64,000 nucleotides of DNA from Microbacterium trichothecenolyticum (GTDB lineage: Bacteria; Actinomycetota; Actinomycetes; Actinomycetales; Microbacteriaceae): the NCBI RefSeq assembly GCF_030818955.1, contig NZ_JAUTBF010000001.1:2728001-2792000 (forward strand). The letters are read 5' to 3'. The notes beneath the pieces are model-generated. The model was not told the origin of the DNA. It worked only from the letters and a program-made list of their open reading frames with translations, and searched no databases. The number at the start of each line of letters is the position of its first letter. Positions within the stretch are counted from its first letter, which is position 1. The position numbers and the translations under genes were made by a program. Positions 16,662 to 25,674 of this stretch are shown here, in pieces.

Positions 16662-18218
16662 TCAGCCCCCATACGCCCGTACGCTCGCCGCGCCGTCCGA
16701 GCGCGGGTCGCTCCCGGCATCCAGGCCCCCGTCGGGAGCCACGACGACGAGGTTGGCGTGGCCGACGAGCTCGTCGGCATCCGGAGTCTCGATGACGTGC
16801 AACGGCGTCTCGGCCAGCGCCTCGCGCGCGGGTGCGGGCAGGTCTCTCTCGACGTAGATCACCGACGGCCTGTCGCCGTCGCGCTGCGGGCCCACGATCG
16901 CGCGCGGAGCCGACACCGCCTCCTGCGCCGTCGCCCCCGCCATCGCCCGGAGCAGTGTCTGGGCGTGGATCTGCGGCTGCCCCTGGCCGCCCATCGTGGC
17001 CGAGACGAAGCGTAGGCCCGATGCGTCGGTGACCATCACCGGCATGAGGGTGTGGAGGGGACGCTTGCCCGGGGCGAGGGCGTTCGGCGACGACGAGTCC
17101 AAGGAGAAGCCGGTACCGCGGTTGTGCAGGAGGATGCCGGTGGACGGCTCCACGACGGCGGCACCGAAGGCGTGGTACACGCTCTGGATCAGCGAGATGG
17201 ACCATCCCGACGAGTCCGAGACCGCGATGCCGACCGTGTCGCCTCGGGGGCGGCGGAAGCCGGGCAGCACGGGTTCGTCGCCGCGCGACGAGGCGTCGCC
17301 GTCGAGCAGCTCGGCGATGTCTCCCGAGGTCACTCGGGGGTCGGCGAGGAGCTCGTCACGGACGAGGTTCGCCGCGAGGAAGCGCTCCATCATGCGTCCG
17401 AAGTCCGCGCCCAGGGGGTCGGTGATCCCCTGGTGCTCCAACTCCCTGAGCACCCGGAGCAGGACGAAGCCATGCGTGTTCGGCGGGCTCGTCAGCACGC
17501 GATACGACCCGAATGAGGTCGTCAGCGGCTCGACCGACTCGGGGTGGAAGAGAAGCAGGTCCGCCGTCCCGATGCGCGAGCCGAGGCGCCCGAGGCCGTC
17601 GACGAACGCGGCGGTCAGCTCGCCGTCGTAGAGCGCGGCCGCGCCCCCGTCGCGAATCGCCTCCAGGGTGCGGGCGAGCACCGGCTGCACGAGCGCGTCA
17701 CCCTCGACCGGGAGGCCGTCGGCGAGGAACGTCTCGCGGAAGCCTGCGTCGAACCCGATCGCGCCCTCCTCCTCGCGGAACGCGGCGGCGAGCGAGCGCG
17801 ACACGGCGACCCCCTCGCGCGCGGCGACGATGGCGTCGTCGAAGATCTCGCCCCACTCGCGCTGACCGCCCATCCGGCGCAGCGTCTCCCACCCGCGGAC
17901 GGCCCCCGGCACGGTGACGGTGTCGATGCCGCGGTACGGGAGCATCTCGCCGTGGGCCTCGCGCATCGCGTCGCTGTCGACGGTGGATGCCGCGGGGCCC
18001 GAGGCGTTCACGCAGCGCGTGCGCCCCGAGGGATCGCGGACGAGCGCGATCAGGTCGCCGCCGATGCTGACGTTGTGCGGGTAGACCACGCAGAGGGTGG
18101 CGGCGGCCGCGAGGGCGGCGTCGATCGCGTTGCCGCCGCGCGCGAACGCTCGCTCGGCGGAGCGGGTGGCGTCGGCGTGCGGGGTGGCGATGGCGCCGGT
18201 CAGGGGCGTGCGAGACAT
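16662..18218 (-). CDS. Gamma-glutamyltransferase family protein, apparently cytoplasmic
   Basis: 518 residues, an Ntn-hydrolase that should process itself before a nucleophilic threonine and cleave gamma-glutamyl bonds. N-terminal ARGGNAIDAALAAAA and NVSIGGD are family hallmarks; the small-subunit start is RGDTVGIAVSD with T328 as expected nucleophile, and ATMGGQGQPQ matches the conserved glycine-rich loop. Where classic enzymes read T-T-H this protein has T-V-G. No signal peptide. It is the last gene of an amino-acid ABC importer operon, so it probably degrades an imported gamma-glutamyl compound such as glutathione or a gamma-glutamyl amide (inference). Confidence 0.82.
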   Translation of the reverse strand: MSRTPLTGAIATPHADATRSAERAFARGGNAIDAALAAAATLCVVYPHNVSIGGDLIALVRDPSGRTRCVNASGPAASTVDSDAMREAHGEMLPYRGIDTVTVPGAVRGWETLRRMGGQREWGEIFDDAIVAAREGVAVSRSLAAAFREEEGAIGFDAGFRETFLADGLPVEGDALVQPVLARTLEAIRDGGAAALYDGELTAAFVDGLGRLGSRIGTADLLLFHPESVEPLTTSFGSYRVLTSPPNTHGFVLLRVLRELEHQGITDPLGADFGRMMERFLAANLVRDELLADPRVTSGDIAELLDGDASSRGDEPVLPGFRRPRGDTVGIAVSDSSGWSISLIQSVYHAFGAAVVEPSTGILLHNRGTGFSLDSSSPNALAPGKRPLHTLMPVMVTDASGLRFVSATMGGQGQPQIHAQTLLRAMAGATAQEAVSAPRAIVGPQRDGDRPSVIYVERDLPAPAREALAETPLHVIETPDADELVGHANLVVVAPDGGLDAGSDPRSDGAASVRAYGG

Positions 18219-18256
18219 GGGGGTTCCTCAGTGGATCGTGCGGGGAGGGGGAAGGG

Positions 18257-19024
18257 TCAGAGGATCTTCGAGAGGAAGGCCTGCGTGCGGGGGTGTTCGG
18301 GGGCGGTGAACAGCCGGCTGGGCGGGGCGACCTCGATGATGGTCCCGGCATCCATCACCACGACACGATCGGCGACCTCGCGGGCGAAGCCCATCTCGTG
18401 TGTGACGACGACCATGGTCATGTGGTCGCTGGCGAGCTCCTTCATGACGTCGAGCACCTCGCCGATCATCTCGGGGTCGAGGGCGCTGGTCGGCTCGTCG
18501 AAGAGCATGAGGCGGGGCTTCATCGCGAGCGCTCGCGCGATCGCGACGCGTTGCTGCTGACCGCCCGAGAGCTTGCTCGGACGCGCGTCGGCCTTGTCCC
18601 CCAGCCCGACGCGCTCGAGGAGCGCCTGCGCTTGGGCGACGGCTTCGCGCTTGTCGACCCCGCGCACGCGCACGGGAGCGTGCCAGATGTTCTCCAGCGC
18701 AGTCATGTGCGGGAAGAGGTTGAAGTGCTGGAAGACGAAGCCGATCTCCTGCCGTTGCTGTCGCAGCATCGACCGGAGCGCCGGAACGCGTCGACCGTTC
18801 GGCGCGATGCGGTAGCCCATCGACTGGCCCGCGACGGTGAGCTCGCCGGTATCGATGGTCTCGAGGCCGTTCATCGTGCGCAGGAACGTCGTCTTGCCCG
18901 CGCCCGAGGGGCCGACGAGCACGACGACCTCACCCTGCTGCACGTCGAGCGAGACGTCGTCGAGCACCTGGCGTCCGCCGAGGGCGCGGGTGACGTTCTT
19001 CGCGCGGACGATGGGGTCGGTCAT
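18257..19024 (-). CDS. Polar amino-acid ABC transporter ATP-binding protein
   Basis: 255-residue GlnQ/HisP-type ATPase. Walker [11 protein letters not shown]-loop FVFQHFN, signature LSGGQQQR, Walker [15 protein letters not shown] and switch histidine VVTHEMGFA are all present. The internal segment [16 protein letters not shown] between strand 4 and the Q-loop is longer than in GlnQ but common in this subfamily. Its ATG overlaps the stop of the permease gene (ATGA). Energises uptake by the permease and binding protein upstream. Confidence 0.93.
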   Translation of the reverse strand: MTDPIVRAKNVTRALGGRQVLDDVSLDVQQGEVVVLVGPSGAGKTTFLRTMNGLETIDTGELTVAGQSMGYRIAPNGRRVPALRSMLRQQRQEIGFVFQHFNLFPHMTALENIWHAPVRVRGVDKREAVAQAQALLERVGLGDKADARPSKLSGGQQQRVAIARALAMKPRLMLFDEPTSALDPEMIGEVLDVMKELASDHMTMVVVTHEMGFAREVADRVVVMDAGTIIEVAPPSRLFTAPEHPRTQAFLSKIL

Positions 19025-19828
19025 TTCAGGACTCCCGAGTCGGAGAGGGCGGTGACGGGGGTGAGGGGAGCGGAGCGCCGCCCCCCGAACAGTCGCTGCC
19101 AGGGCGACGCTGTGGTGACGATGCCGACCCGGGCGTTCAGCTTCTTCTCGATCGCACTCTGAATCACCGTCCAGATCGTGGTGAGCGCGAGGTAGTAGAT
19201 CGCCACCACGGCGAAGATCTCGAAGGTGCGGAAGGTCGCGGCGCTGATGCTCTGGGTGACGAGGAACATCTCGGAGACGCCGATGACGCTCAGGATCGAC
19301 GTGCTCTTCATGAGCCCGTTGAAGGAGTTGCCCAGCGGCGGGACCATCAGACGCAACGACTGGGGCAGGATGATCCAGCGCATCGCCGACATCCCCGACA
19401 TCCCGAGAGCCTGCGCCGCCTCGGTCTGGCCGATGGGGACCGAGTCCAAGACCCGCGCGGATGATCTCCGAGATATAGGCGCTCTCGTTCATGATCAGCC
19501 CGACGATCGCCGCCTGGATGGCGGCTTTCACCAGGATGCCGCCGAGGTCGACGTCTTGGAAGCGGAACACGTTCGCCGCGGCGAAGCCGGTGTAGATGAT
19601 CACGAGCTGCACGAGGAGCGGGGTGCCGCGGATCAGCCAGATGTACAGGCTCGCGATGACGCGCAGCGGCGCGAACGTCGAGCGTCGCATCATGGCGATC
19701 ACGAGTCCGACGACGAGCGCCCCGGCCATCGCGAGCACCGAGATGAGGACGGTCAGCGCGAGACCCTGCAGGAACGGCGGGCCCGGGGTGAGCAGGTTCT
19801 TCCAGAAGAAGCCCCAGTCGAAATTCAT
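19021..19828 (-). pseudogene. Amino-acid ABC transporter permease interrupted by a +1 frameshift
   Basis: Codons from ATG 19828 encode [11 protein letters not shown] and the first transmembrane helices through [13 protein letters not shown]; the frame then shifts. The rest of the permease ([17 protein letters not shown], the EAA loop, to the C-terminus) is in another frame ending at 19021. One extra A at 19448/19449 (T on the coding strand) explains it: the span is 808 nt, and without that base it is 269 codons including the stop. HisM/GlnP-type permease. Either a real inactivating mutation or an assembly error; the local run is only two bases, so not a typical homopolymer error. All neighbours are intact. 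Confidence 0.85.
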
Positions 19829-19830
19829 CG

Positions 19831-20697
19831 TCAGTTTTCCCCGGTGTAGGCGAGCGAATCCTGTCCCCACGCGCTGAGGATCTTCGTGTAGTCGCCGGTG
19901 GAGACGAGGTCGTCGAACGCGGTCTGGATGGCGTCGTGGAGGGCCGTGTTGTCCTTCAGCGTGGCCGCACCGATCTCGATCGCGTCCGTCGGGTCTCCGA
20001 CCATCTCGATGCCCGCCGTGCCCTGCTTCTGGTAGTAGCCGATGAGCTCTGCGGCGTCGAGGTAGGCGTCGAGCTGACCGCTGACCAGCTGCTGGAAGCC
20101 CACCGTCGCCTGGTTGTTCGTGCTGATGTCGAGAGCCTTCTTGCCCTCGGACGTGCACGTCGTCGACTGCTTCTCGGCGAGATCCTGCGCCGTCGTGCCG
20201 ACGGTCACCATGACCTTCTTGCCGCAGAGCGAGTCGTCCAGACCCGTGATGCCGTCATCCGCGCCCTGCTTGACGGCGACACCGGTGGCCGAGGTGAGGT
20301 ACGGCACGAAATCGACGACCTCTTTGCGCTCGGGCTTGATGTAGAGCGAGGCCATGATGACGTCGCACTGCTTCGCCTGCAGGCTCGGGATGAGCGCGGC
20401 GAAGTCCACGGTGACGAAGTCGGGCGTGAGACCGAGGCGACCCGCGACCGCCTTGGCCAGGTCGATCTCGCTGCCGATGAGGGTGCCCGACTCGTCGGTG
20501 CTGATGTTGGGGGGCGACCCCAGGTTCGTGGTGCAGACCGACAGCGTGCCCGCCGACCGTAGGGCGGTGGGGGCGACGGTGGCGATGGCGGATGCCGTGT
20601 CTGCTGCCGGAGCCGGGCTCGAGGAGCACGCGGCCAGACCGAGGGCTGCGATGCCGGCGACCGCAGCGACCGCGGCGATGCGAGTGGTGGTGTGCAT
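19831..20697 (-). CDS. Amino-acid-type ABC substrate-binding lipoprotein
   Basis: 288 residues of the family-3 (polar amino acid) binding-protein fold. Signal sequence with lipobox LAAC (C24), then [12 protein letters not shown], the domain-swapping hinge region and a cysteine pair (in DSLCGKK and TTCTSEG) that may form a disulphide. It should bind the cargo of the importer encoded downstream; a gamma-glutamyl compound is plausible given the enzyme at the operon end. The ATG is preceded by GGAG; the tandem operator at 20754-20790 lies about 60 bp upstream. Confidence 0.9.
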   Translation of the reverse strand: MHTTTRIAAVAAVAGIAALGLAACSSSPAPAADTASAIATVAPTALRSAGTLSVCTTNLGSPPNISTDESGTLIGSEIDLAKAVAGRLGLTPDFVTVDFAALIPSLQAKQCDVIMASLYIKPERKEVVDFVPYLTSATGVAVKQGADDGITGLDDSLCGKKVMVTVGTTAQDLAEKQSTTCTSEGKKALDISTNNQATVGFQQLVSGQLDAYLDAAELIGYYQKQGTAGIEMVGDPTDAIEIGAATLKDNTALHDAIQTAFDDLVSTGDYTKILSAWGQDSLAYTGEN

Positions 20698-20753
20698 GAA
20701 ATCTCCGTCGATGCTCGATGCTCCGTCACCTCGGGAGCGACGTGAGGAGCAGG

Positions 20754-20790
20754 CTATCAATTGATAGGTAGTGCGTCTATCAATTGATAG
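20754..20790. promoter_or_regulatory. Tandem palindromic operator, probably for the TetR regulator
   Basis: The perfect 14-bp palindrome CTATCAATTGATAG occurs twice, at 20754-20767 and 20777-20790, 23 bp apart centre to centre, about two helical turns. AT-rich in a GC-rich surrounding, it lies directly upstream of the importer operon and just 3' of the TetR gene. Two dimers on the same face of DNA is a common TetR-family arrangement. Confidence 0.75.
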
Positions 20791-20866
20791 ATGGCGCGTG
20801 TTGCGACCGCATTTCACGACGGTGTCGCGCCCGAGAAGAGTCGAGCGAGACGGGCGGACGCGACGG

Positions 20867-21508
20867 CTACTGCGAGAAGGAGACGGCCCCGTCGAGGCGG
20901 AACTGGGTGGCGGCACGCACGGCGTCGAGACGGAAAGGGTCGACGAGGACCGCGCGGAGGATGAAGTCCGACACCTGCAGGGGGCGGTGGGCGACCGGCG
21001 CCGACGCGTTCGTCTCGCGCTCGCGCATGCCCTCGAACTGCAGGCCGGTGATCGCCCGCTGGACGAACTCGGCGTCCACGTCCATGAACTCGCCGGCACG
21101 GATGCCCTCCACGACGAGGGCTCTCACTTCTTCGTGGAAGCGCGAGATCTCCTCGCGCTGACGCTCGAACTCCGGTTCCGTGAAGATCGCATCGCTGTAA
21201 TACCCGCGCGCGTCGTACGGGAGCGTCAGGTAATCGTGCGAGCTGATCGTCAGGAAGTAGTGGAACCGCTCGGCCCACGGGGCGTCGAGGGCGCGGGCCT
21301 CCTGCAACCGACCGAATGTCTGCGCGAGGTCTGCGTCGACCAGCTCCGACAAAATGACGTGCTTGGCGGAGAAGTGGTAGAACAGCGACGGCTGTCGGAT
21401 GCCGACGGCATCCGCGATCTCTCTCGTGGTGGTGCCGTGATAGCCGTGTCGGCCGAAAAGGCGGGCGGCGTGCACCAGGATCTGCTGCCGCGTGCCCCCT
21501 TCCTCCAT
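20867..21508 (-). CDS. TetR-family transcriptional regulator
   Basis: 213 residues. Helix-turn-helix in the first 50 residues (ILVHAARLFGRHGYHGTTTREIADAVGIRQPSLFYHF read in two parts), followed by a ligand-binding helical domain without recognised family. It is transcribed in the same direction as the downstream ABC/gamma-glutamyltransferase operon, with the tandem CTATCAATTGATAG operator in between, so it probably represses that operon until a nitrogenous ligand binds. Divergent from the WXG100 cluster, whose start is 160 bp away. Confidence 0.88.
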   Translation of the reverse strand: MEEGGTRQQILVHAARLFGRHGYHGTTTREIADAVGIRQPSLFYHFSAKHVILSELVDADLAQTFGRLQEARALDAPWAERFHYFLTISSHDYLTLPYDARGYYSDAIFTEPEFERQREEISRFHEEVRALVVEGIRAGEFMDVDAEFVQRAITGLQFEGMRERETNASAPVAHRPLQVSDFILRAVLVDPFRLDAVRAATQFRLDGAVSFSQ

Positions 21509-21668
21509 GCGGCGATCCTATCGGCCGATCGGCCGGGCCCTCGCGCGGCCCCGGCGCGCGGGCGGCGTCACATGAGACACAGATGAGAACGCCGCGGAAC
21601 CCCTGGCATCCCGTTCTCTGTCTGACTAGCGTTGACTCCCGTTCGCGAAGCAGCGCAGGGGGGAACGC

Positions 21669-21977
21669 ATGCCAACATCGTCGACGCCGGCCGGCAGCTA
21701 CTCGATGAACACGGAGTCGCTCCGTGCTCTGCAGTCGTCGCTGGCCGAATCCGTCGCCTCGATCGAGCGCGAGCTCGGCTCGCTCGGTGAGCGGCTCGAT
21801 GCGCTCAGCGGCGAATGGTCGGGCGAGGCCTTCGACGCGTACCAGCGTGCCCAGTTCCAGTGGGGGGCGTCGATGCGGCGGCTCAACACACTGCTCGACA
21901 GAGCGGGCGGGCTGGCCGGGGCCAGCGTCGACCACCACCTGGCTGCCCGGACGGAGGTGGCGGCGCTATGGACGTGA
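21669..21977 (+). CDS. WXG100-family protein (ESX/type VII-like)
   Basis: 102 residues, the classic size. Two predicted amphipathic helices are joined by the turn GEWSGEAF, with W50 and G52 giving the WxG motif; Y57 and a downstream helix complete the hairpin. Such proteins are substrates or chaperones of type VII secretion and usually dimerise. It opens a tight cluster of five genes that all overlap or nearly overlap. No EccC-type ATPase lies nearby, so the secretion machinery must be encoded elsewhere. Confidence 0.8.
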   Translation: MPTSSTPAGSYSMNTESLRALQSSLAESVASIERELGSLGERLDALSGEWSGEAFDAYQRAQFQWGASMRRLNTLLDRAGGLAGASVDHHLAARTEVAALWT

Positions 21978-22480
21978 ACACCGACCGTCAGGCGAGGATC
22001 GCCGGGCTCCGTGCCGGGGCCTCATCTCTCCGGGAGTCCGCAGAGCGACTGGGCGCGGCTCTCGCCGACGGGCTGCCCGCCGAGGTGCCCGACCCGGGAG
22101 TGCGCCTCTTCTTCGGGGCTGACGGCGTCGTGGAGTCCGTTCAGATCAACGATGAGACGCGGGCGTCGTCTACCGGTGCCGAACTGCTCCACAAGGTGAC
22201 CCTGGCGTTCGCTGCGGCACCCGTGCCGGCGGCCATCACGCGCCGTCTGGTGCGTGACCCCGAGGCGCTTCGGGCCATTCGCGAACGAGGGGTCGCAACG
22301 GTGCCGGCGACGTACACGAGCGTGGACGGCGCGCTGACCCTGGTCGCCGTGCTCGGTCGGCCCGTCGAGGTCCGCGGGGTGGAGGGAGCGGTCCTCTCCC
22401 GCCCCATCGCAGACCTCAGCGCATCGATCGTGGCGCTCGCGCGACGGGCGGCGACGGAAGAGGGGGTCGTCGACGCATGA
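21968..22480 (+). CDS. YbaB/EbfC-like protein of the WXG100 cluster
   Basis: 170 residues, overlapping the WXG100 gene by 10 bases and the next gene by 4. The layout, an N-terminal helix, a short beta stretch (VRLFFGADGVVESVQIND) and a helix (ELLHKVTLAFAAA), resembles YbaB-like proteins often found in actinobacterial ESX-type loci; the C-terminal half is an additional helical region. Resemblance is structural and contextual, not a strong motif. No signal peptide. Confidence 0.6.
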   Translation: MDVNTDRQARIAGLRAGASSLRESAERLGAALADGLPAEVPDPGVRLFFGADGVVESVQINDETRASSTGAELLHKVTLAFAAAPVPAAITRRLVRDPEALRAIRERGVATVPATYTSVDGALTLVAVLGRPVEVRGVEGAVLSRPIADLSASIVALARRAATEEGVVDA

Positions 22481-22797
22481 GCGATGTGGTCGTCAACATC
22501 GACGTTCTGACCGGCGACGCCGAGGGTGTCTGGGAAGACGCGAGCGAGCGTCTGATCACGGCGAAGGGAGCGTGGCCCGACATCGCCACCCCTGATTTCT
22601 CCGCGCCGTTCGGCGCGGCCGCCATCGCCGAGGCGTACCGCTCGGCGCAGCAGTCTCTCTCGGCGTACCTCGACGGTGGGAGCGAGGAGTTCCTCCGCTT
22701 CGAGGAGAAGCTGCTGCGCGCTGCGATCGTCTACGGACAAGCACACGGAATGTCGGCCGCGGAGATCACGGCACTGGAGGCGGAGATCGACGGATGA
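22477..22797 (+). CDS. Small WXG100-like helical protein
   Basis: 106 residues. Size and helical pattern resemble the second member of ESX-type pairs, but the central WxG turn is replaced by a loop GAWPDIATPDFSAPFG, so membership is tentative. Its ATG overlaps the stop of the YbaB-like gene and its stop overlaps the start of the following membrane protein. Probably pairs with the product of 21669 or 22794. Confidence 0.6.
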   Translation: MSDVVVNIDVLTGDAEGVWEDASERLITAKGAWPDIATPDFSAPFGAAAIAEAYRSAQQSLSAYLDGGSEEFLRFEEKLLRAAIVYGQAHGMSAAEITALEAEIDG

Positions 22798-23537
22798 GTT
22801 ACGTTGACGACATCAAGCACGACATCGAGGACTTCTTGCGCCAGGCGGATGAGAATCTCGACTGGATCAGCACGAACGGGCCGGTCATCATCGACCACCT
22901 GCTGAACATCTACCTTGCGGCCTGGCCGATCGCCGGGCCTGTGGTCAACCCGATCGCCGACCAGGCCAAAGAGGCTCTGGCCGAGTACGTCACCAACGGC
23001 AAGGCCGCCGTGGCGGCGCTGCGCATCGAGGTGCAGTTCGTCGGCAGCCCCGACACCCTCCGCGCCGCCGCGGACAAGATCGACAGCGCCATCATCGCTC
23101 CCGCCCGCGAGCTCGCCGATCGGTTGGTGCTCGGCAACATTCCGTCGGCTCTGCCCTCGAACTACGATGACGGCGTGGCGAGCGAGACATACCGCGCCAA
23201 GATCGACGGGCGAGACGCTGCGGTTCGCGACATCGACACCTACGCGGCGCCCATCGGACAGAGCCTGCGCGACCTCGCGGACGGGATCGAGGACTACTAC
23301 CGGAGCCTGCGCGACTTCGTGCTCAGCCTGCTCGGCGCCATCGTGTCTCTCGTGCTCATCATCGTCGGGTGGGAGACCATCGTCGTCGGGGTCATCGGCG
23401 TCATAGGCTTCGTCATCTCCCTCGTCGGCCTCATCAGTAGCGGAGCGGATCTCATGAATTCCACAGACAAGACCAGGGATGACGTCATCGGGGCGTTCAC
23501 CGCGGCGATTCCCGCGTGGCCGGCGGTGCTCCGGTGA
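22794..23537 (+). CDS. WXG100-cluster protein with two C-terminal transmembrane helices
   Basis: 247 residues. The first 180 are long alpha-helical segments containing charged, LXG/WXG-like helices (for example QSLRDLADGIEDYYRSLRDF), then a strongly hydrophobic hairpin around residues 180-220 (LGAIVSLVLIIVGW and VGVIGVIGFVISLVGLI) and a short tail. It could be a membrane-anchored ESX component or pore-type effector; no toxin domain is recognised. Overlaps both neighbours. Confidence 0.65.
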   Translation: MSYVDDIKHDIEDFLRQADENLDWISTNGPVIIDHLLNIYLAAWPIAGPVVNPIADQAKEALAEYVTNGKAAVAALRIEVQFVGSPDTLRAAADKIDSAIIAPARELADRLVLGNIPSALPSNYDDGVASETYRAKIDGRDAAVRDIDTYAAPIGQSLRDLADGIEDYYRSLRDFVLSLLGAIVSLVLIIVGWETIVVGVIGVIGFVISLVGLISSGADLMNSTDKTRDDVIGAFTAAIPAWPAVLR

Positions 23538-23686
23538 TGCGTGCGCCCTGGGATCGTCCCGGCGAGTCGTCGAAGCAACGCGCAGCCCGGATCGTCCTGT
23601 TCAGCGTCACCGTGGTCTGCGTCGTGGTGATGGTGTCGTTTCTGGTGTACTTCGTCACGCGCTCCGCCGAGATCGCGGGGTTCTGA
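23537..23686 (+). CDS. 49-residue single-pass membrane protein
   Basis: ATG 23537 shares one base with the stop of the preceding gene (TGATG), so it is very likely read as the last gene of the WXG100 cluster. A polar N-terminus (WDRPGESSKQRAAR) precedes one hydrophobic helix (IVLFSVTVVCVVVMVSFLVY) and a short tail. No family recognised; probably an accessory membrane subunit of the cluster. Confidence 0.6.
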   Translation: MRAPWDRPGESSKQRAARIVLFSVTVVCVVVMVSFLVYFVTRSAEIAGF

Positions 23687-23711
23687 GCGCGATGCCGTCT
23701 CTGCCTCGCTG

Positions 23712-24392
23712 ATGGCGCGCGCCCCTGAGAACCGGCCCGCCGATCCCACGTCGTCGGCATCCGCGCTGACCCACCGGATCGACTACGCCCTCGACGAGCT
23801 CGACGACAGCGCCCTCTCGGCCTCTCCGCTCGCGCTCTTCCAGCGGTGGCTCGCCGACGCCGCCGATCTGCCCGAGCCGAACGCGATGGTCGTCTCGACC
23901 GTGGATGCCACCGGCTCACCGACCTCGCGCACGGTCCTGCTGCGCGGGATCGACGACGACGGCGCGCTGTGGTTCTTCACCAACCGCCTCTCGCGCAAGG
24001 GGCGCGCGCTCGCCGCGAACCCCGCCGTGTCGATCCTGTTCCCCTGGTACGCGCTCCAGCGCCAGGTGATCGTGCTCGGCACGGCGACCCCGCTGCCGCC
24101 CGAGCGTGACAACGCGTATTTCGCCTCGCGTCCGCGCGGTTCCCAGCTGTCGGCCTGGGCGAGTCGCCAGTCGGAGCCGGTGGCATCCCGCGCTCTTCTC
24201 GAGCAGCAGATGACCGAGATCGGCGCGCGGTTCGCCGGCGGCCAGCCCGTGCCGCGACCGCCCCACTGGGGCGGATACCGCGTGGAGCCGCGCGAGATCG
24301 AGTTCTGGCAGGGCCGTCCGTCCCGGCTGCACGACCGCATCTTCTTCACGCGCGACGGCGACGGGTGGGCGGCGCAGCGGCGGCAGCCGTGA
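23712..24392 (+). CDS. pdxH: Pyridoxine/pyridoxamine 5'-phosphate oxidase
   Basis: 226 residues. FMN enzyme that oxidises PNP/PMP to pyridoxal 5'-phosphate. Typical elements: PNAMVVSTVDA, SRTVLLRGIDDDGALWFFTN, LFPWYALQRQV, the SRPRGSQLSAWASRQSEP block that contacts FMN and substrate, and PPHWGGYRVEP. The C-terminus (WAAQRRQP) replaces the usual W-x-x-x-RLAP, keeping the arginine. Separated from the WXG100 cluster by 25 bp, with no functional connection evident. Confidence 0.92.
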   Translation: MARAPENRPADPTSSASALTHRIDYALDELDDSALSASPLALFQRWLADAADLPEPNAMVVSTVDATGSPTSRTVLLRGIDDDGALWFFTNRLSRKGRALAANPAVSILFPWYALQRQVIVLGTATPLPPERDNAYFASRPRGSQLSAWASRQSEPVASRALLEQQMTEIGARFAGGQPVPRPPHWGGYRVEPREIEFWQGRPSRLHDRIFFTRDGDGWAAQRRQP

Positions 24393-24516
24393 CACACGTG
24401 TCGTTCCGCCGTGAGGTCGGGGCGCTCTGACCCACGCGCGGGCCACTGTCCAGAGGCAACCGAGGGGCGACCGCGAGTGCGACACTGGCGAGGACACTGA
24501 CCACCGAGGGGGCGCG

Positions 24517-25674
24517 ATGGCGAAGAAAGACGCGAAGAATCCCGCGATCGACGAGAAGGCGTTCGTCGACGCGACCTCCGAGGCGCGCTCGCGGTACGGC
24601 CGCTTCAACCTGGCCATCGTCGGCAGCTCGGGGGTGGGGAAGTCCTCCCTCGTGAACGCCGTGTTCGGCCGCGACTGGGCGAAGGTGGGCCGGGGGCTCC
24701 CGGTCACGCGCGGCGTGCAGTTCTACAGCGACGACTCGCTCGGGATCTGGGACGTCGAGGGCTTCGAGATCGGATCACCCGTTCCCCCGGACCAGCAGCT
24801 GCGGAACCACCTCGACGCCATCGCCGTGCAGTCCGGCGACCAGCAGATCTCCGTGGTCTGGTACTGCGTGAAGGCCAACGACGACCGCCTCACCCCCGCC
24901 GACATCGCGATGATCCGCGAGCTGGACGCGCGGGGGCTCCCCGTCATCCTCGTGCTCACCAAGGTCGACTGGATCAAGAACCCCGTCACCGGGCAACGCG
25001 GCGTCGCGAAAGACGTGCAGGCTTTCGTCGACTGGCTGAACGACCCGGTGGACACGGCCACCGGCCAGCGGCTGCACGTGCCGTATCGCCGCGTCATCCT
25101 CACGTCGACCCGCGACAGGCACGGGAAGGGCAAGGGACACGGTCTCGGTGACCTTGTCACGGAGACGTTGAGCCTCGCCCCCGAGAGCGACAAGGACGCC
25201 TTTCGCATCGCGCAGCGCCTCAACCTCCCCTGGAAACGCGAGATGGCGCGGCCCATCATCGCGACGGCGGCCGCAGCCGCCGCGGGAGCGGCGACCGTTC
25301 CGCTTCCTGTCTCGGATGCTCTCACTCTTGCGCCGATCCAGCTCACGATGATGGGGCGGATCGCCGCCATCTACGACCTCGAGGTCAAGACGATGCTCTC
25401 GGCGGGTGCACTCGCCCAGTTCGGCGTGCAGGTCGCGGGGCGGGCCCTGGCGACCAGCTTCCTCAAGCTCATCCCCGGCGCCGGAGTCGTCGTGAACGCC
25501 GCGGTGGCCGGGGCCCTCACCGCAGCGACCGGCGAGAGCTGGATGAAGATCTGCGAGCTGCTGCACACCGGCAAGATCGATGTACGAAAGCTCGACCAGG
25601 AGTGGGCGAAACACGCGCCGAGCTTCCTGGACGTCGCGAAGAAGATGCTCGAGCGGCGAGTCACGAAGCGCTGA
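24517..25674 (+). CDS. GTPase with C-terminal DUF697-type membrane-associated domain
   Basis: 385 residues. A GTPase domain occupies residues 25-235: G1 GSSGVGKSS, G3 DVEG, G4 TKVD and G5-like TSTR. The remaining 150 residues are hydrophobic and alanine-rich (ATAAAAAAGAATVPLP, then a helical bundle ending LERRVTKR), the pattern of DUF697/YcjF-type domains that associate with membranes. Role unknown; relatives are linked to stress or membrane remodelling. Its 3' end overlaps nagA by 14 bases, tail to tail. Confidence 0.75.
   Translation: MAKKDAKNPAIDEKAFVDATSEARSRYGRFNLAIVGSSGVGKSSLVNAVFGRDWAKVGRGLPVTRGVQFYSDDSLGIWDVEGFEIGSPVPPDQQLRNHLDAIAVQSGDQQISVVWYCVKANDDRLTPADIAMIRELDARGLPVILVLTKVDWIKNPVTGQRGVAKDVQAFVDWLNDPVDTATGQRLHVPYRRVILTSTRDRHGKGKGHGLGDLVTETLSLAPESDKDAFRIAQRLNLPWKREMARPIIATAAAAAAGAATVPLPVSDALTLAPIQLTMMGRIAAIYDLEVKTMLSAGALAQFGVQVAGRALATSFLKLIPGAGVVVNAAVAGALTAATGESWMKICELLHTGKIDVRKLDQEWAKHAPSFLDVAKKMLERRVTKR

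Noticed and set aside
19440..19460. Programmed ribosomal frameshift in the permease gene
   Set aside because: No slippery heptamer, stem-loop or known recoding in this family; a mutation or sequencing error is simpler.
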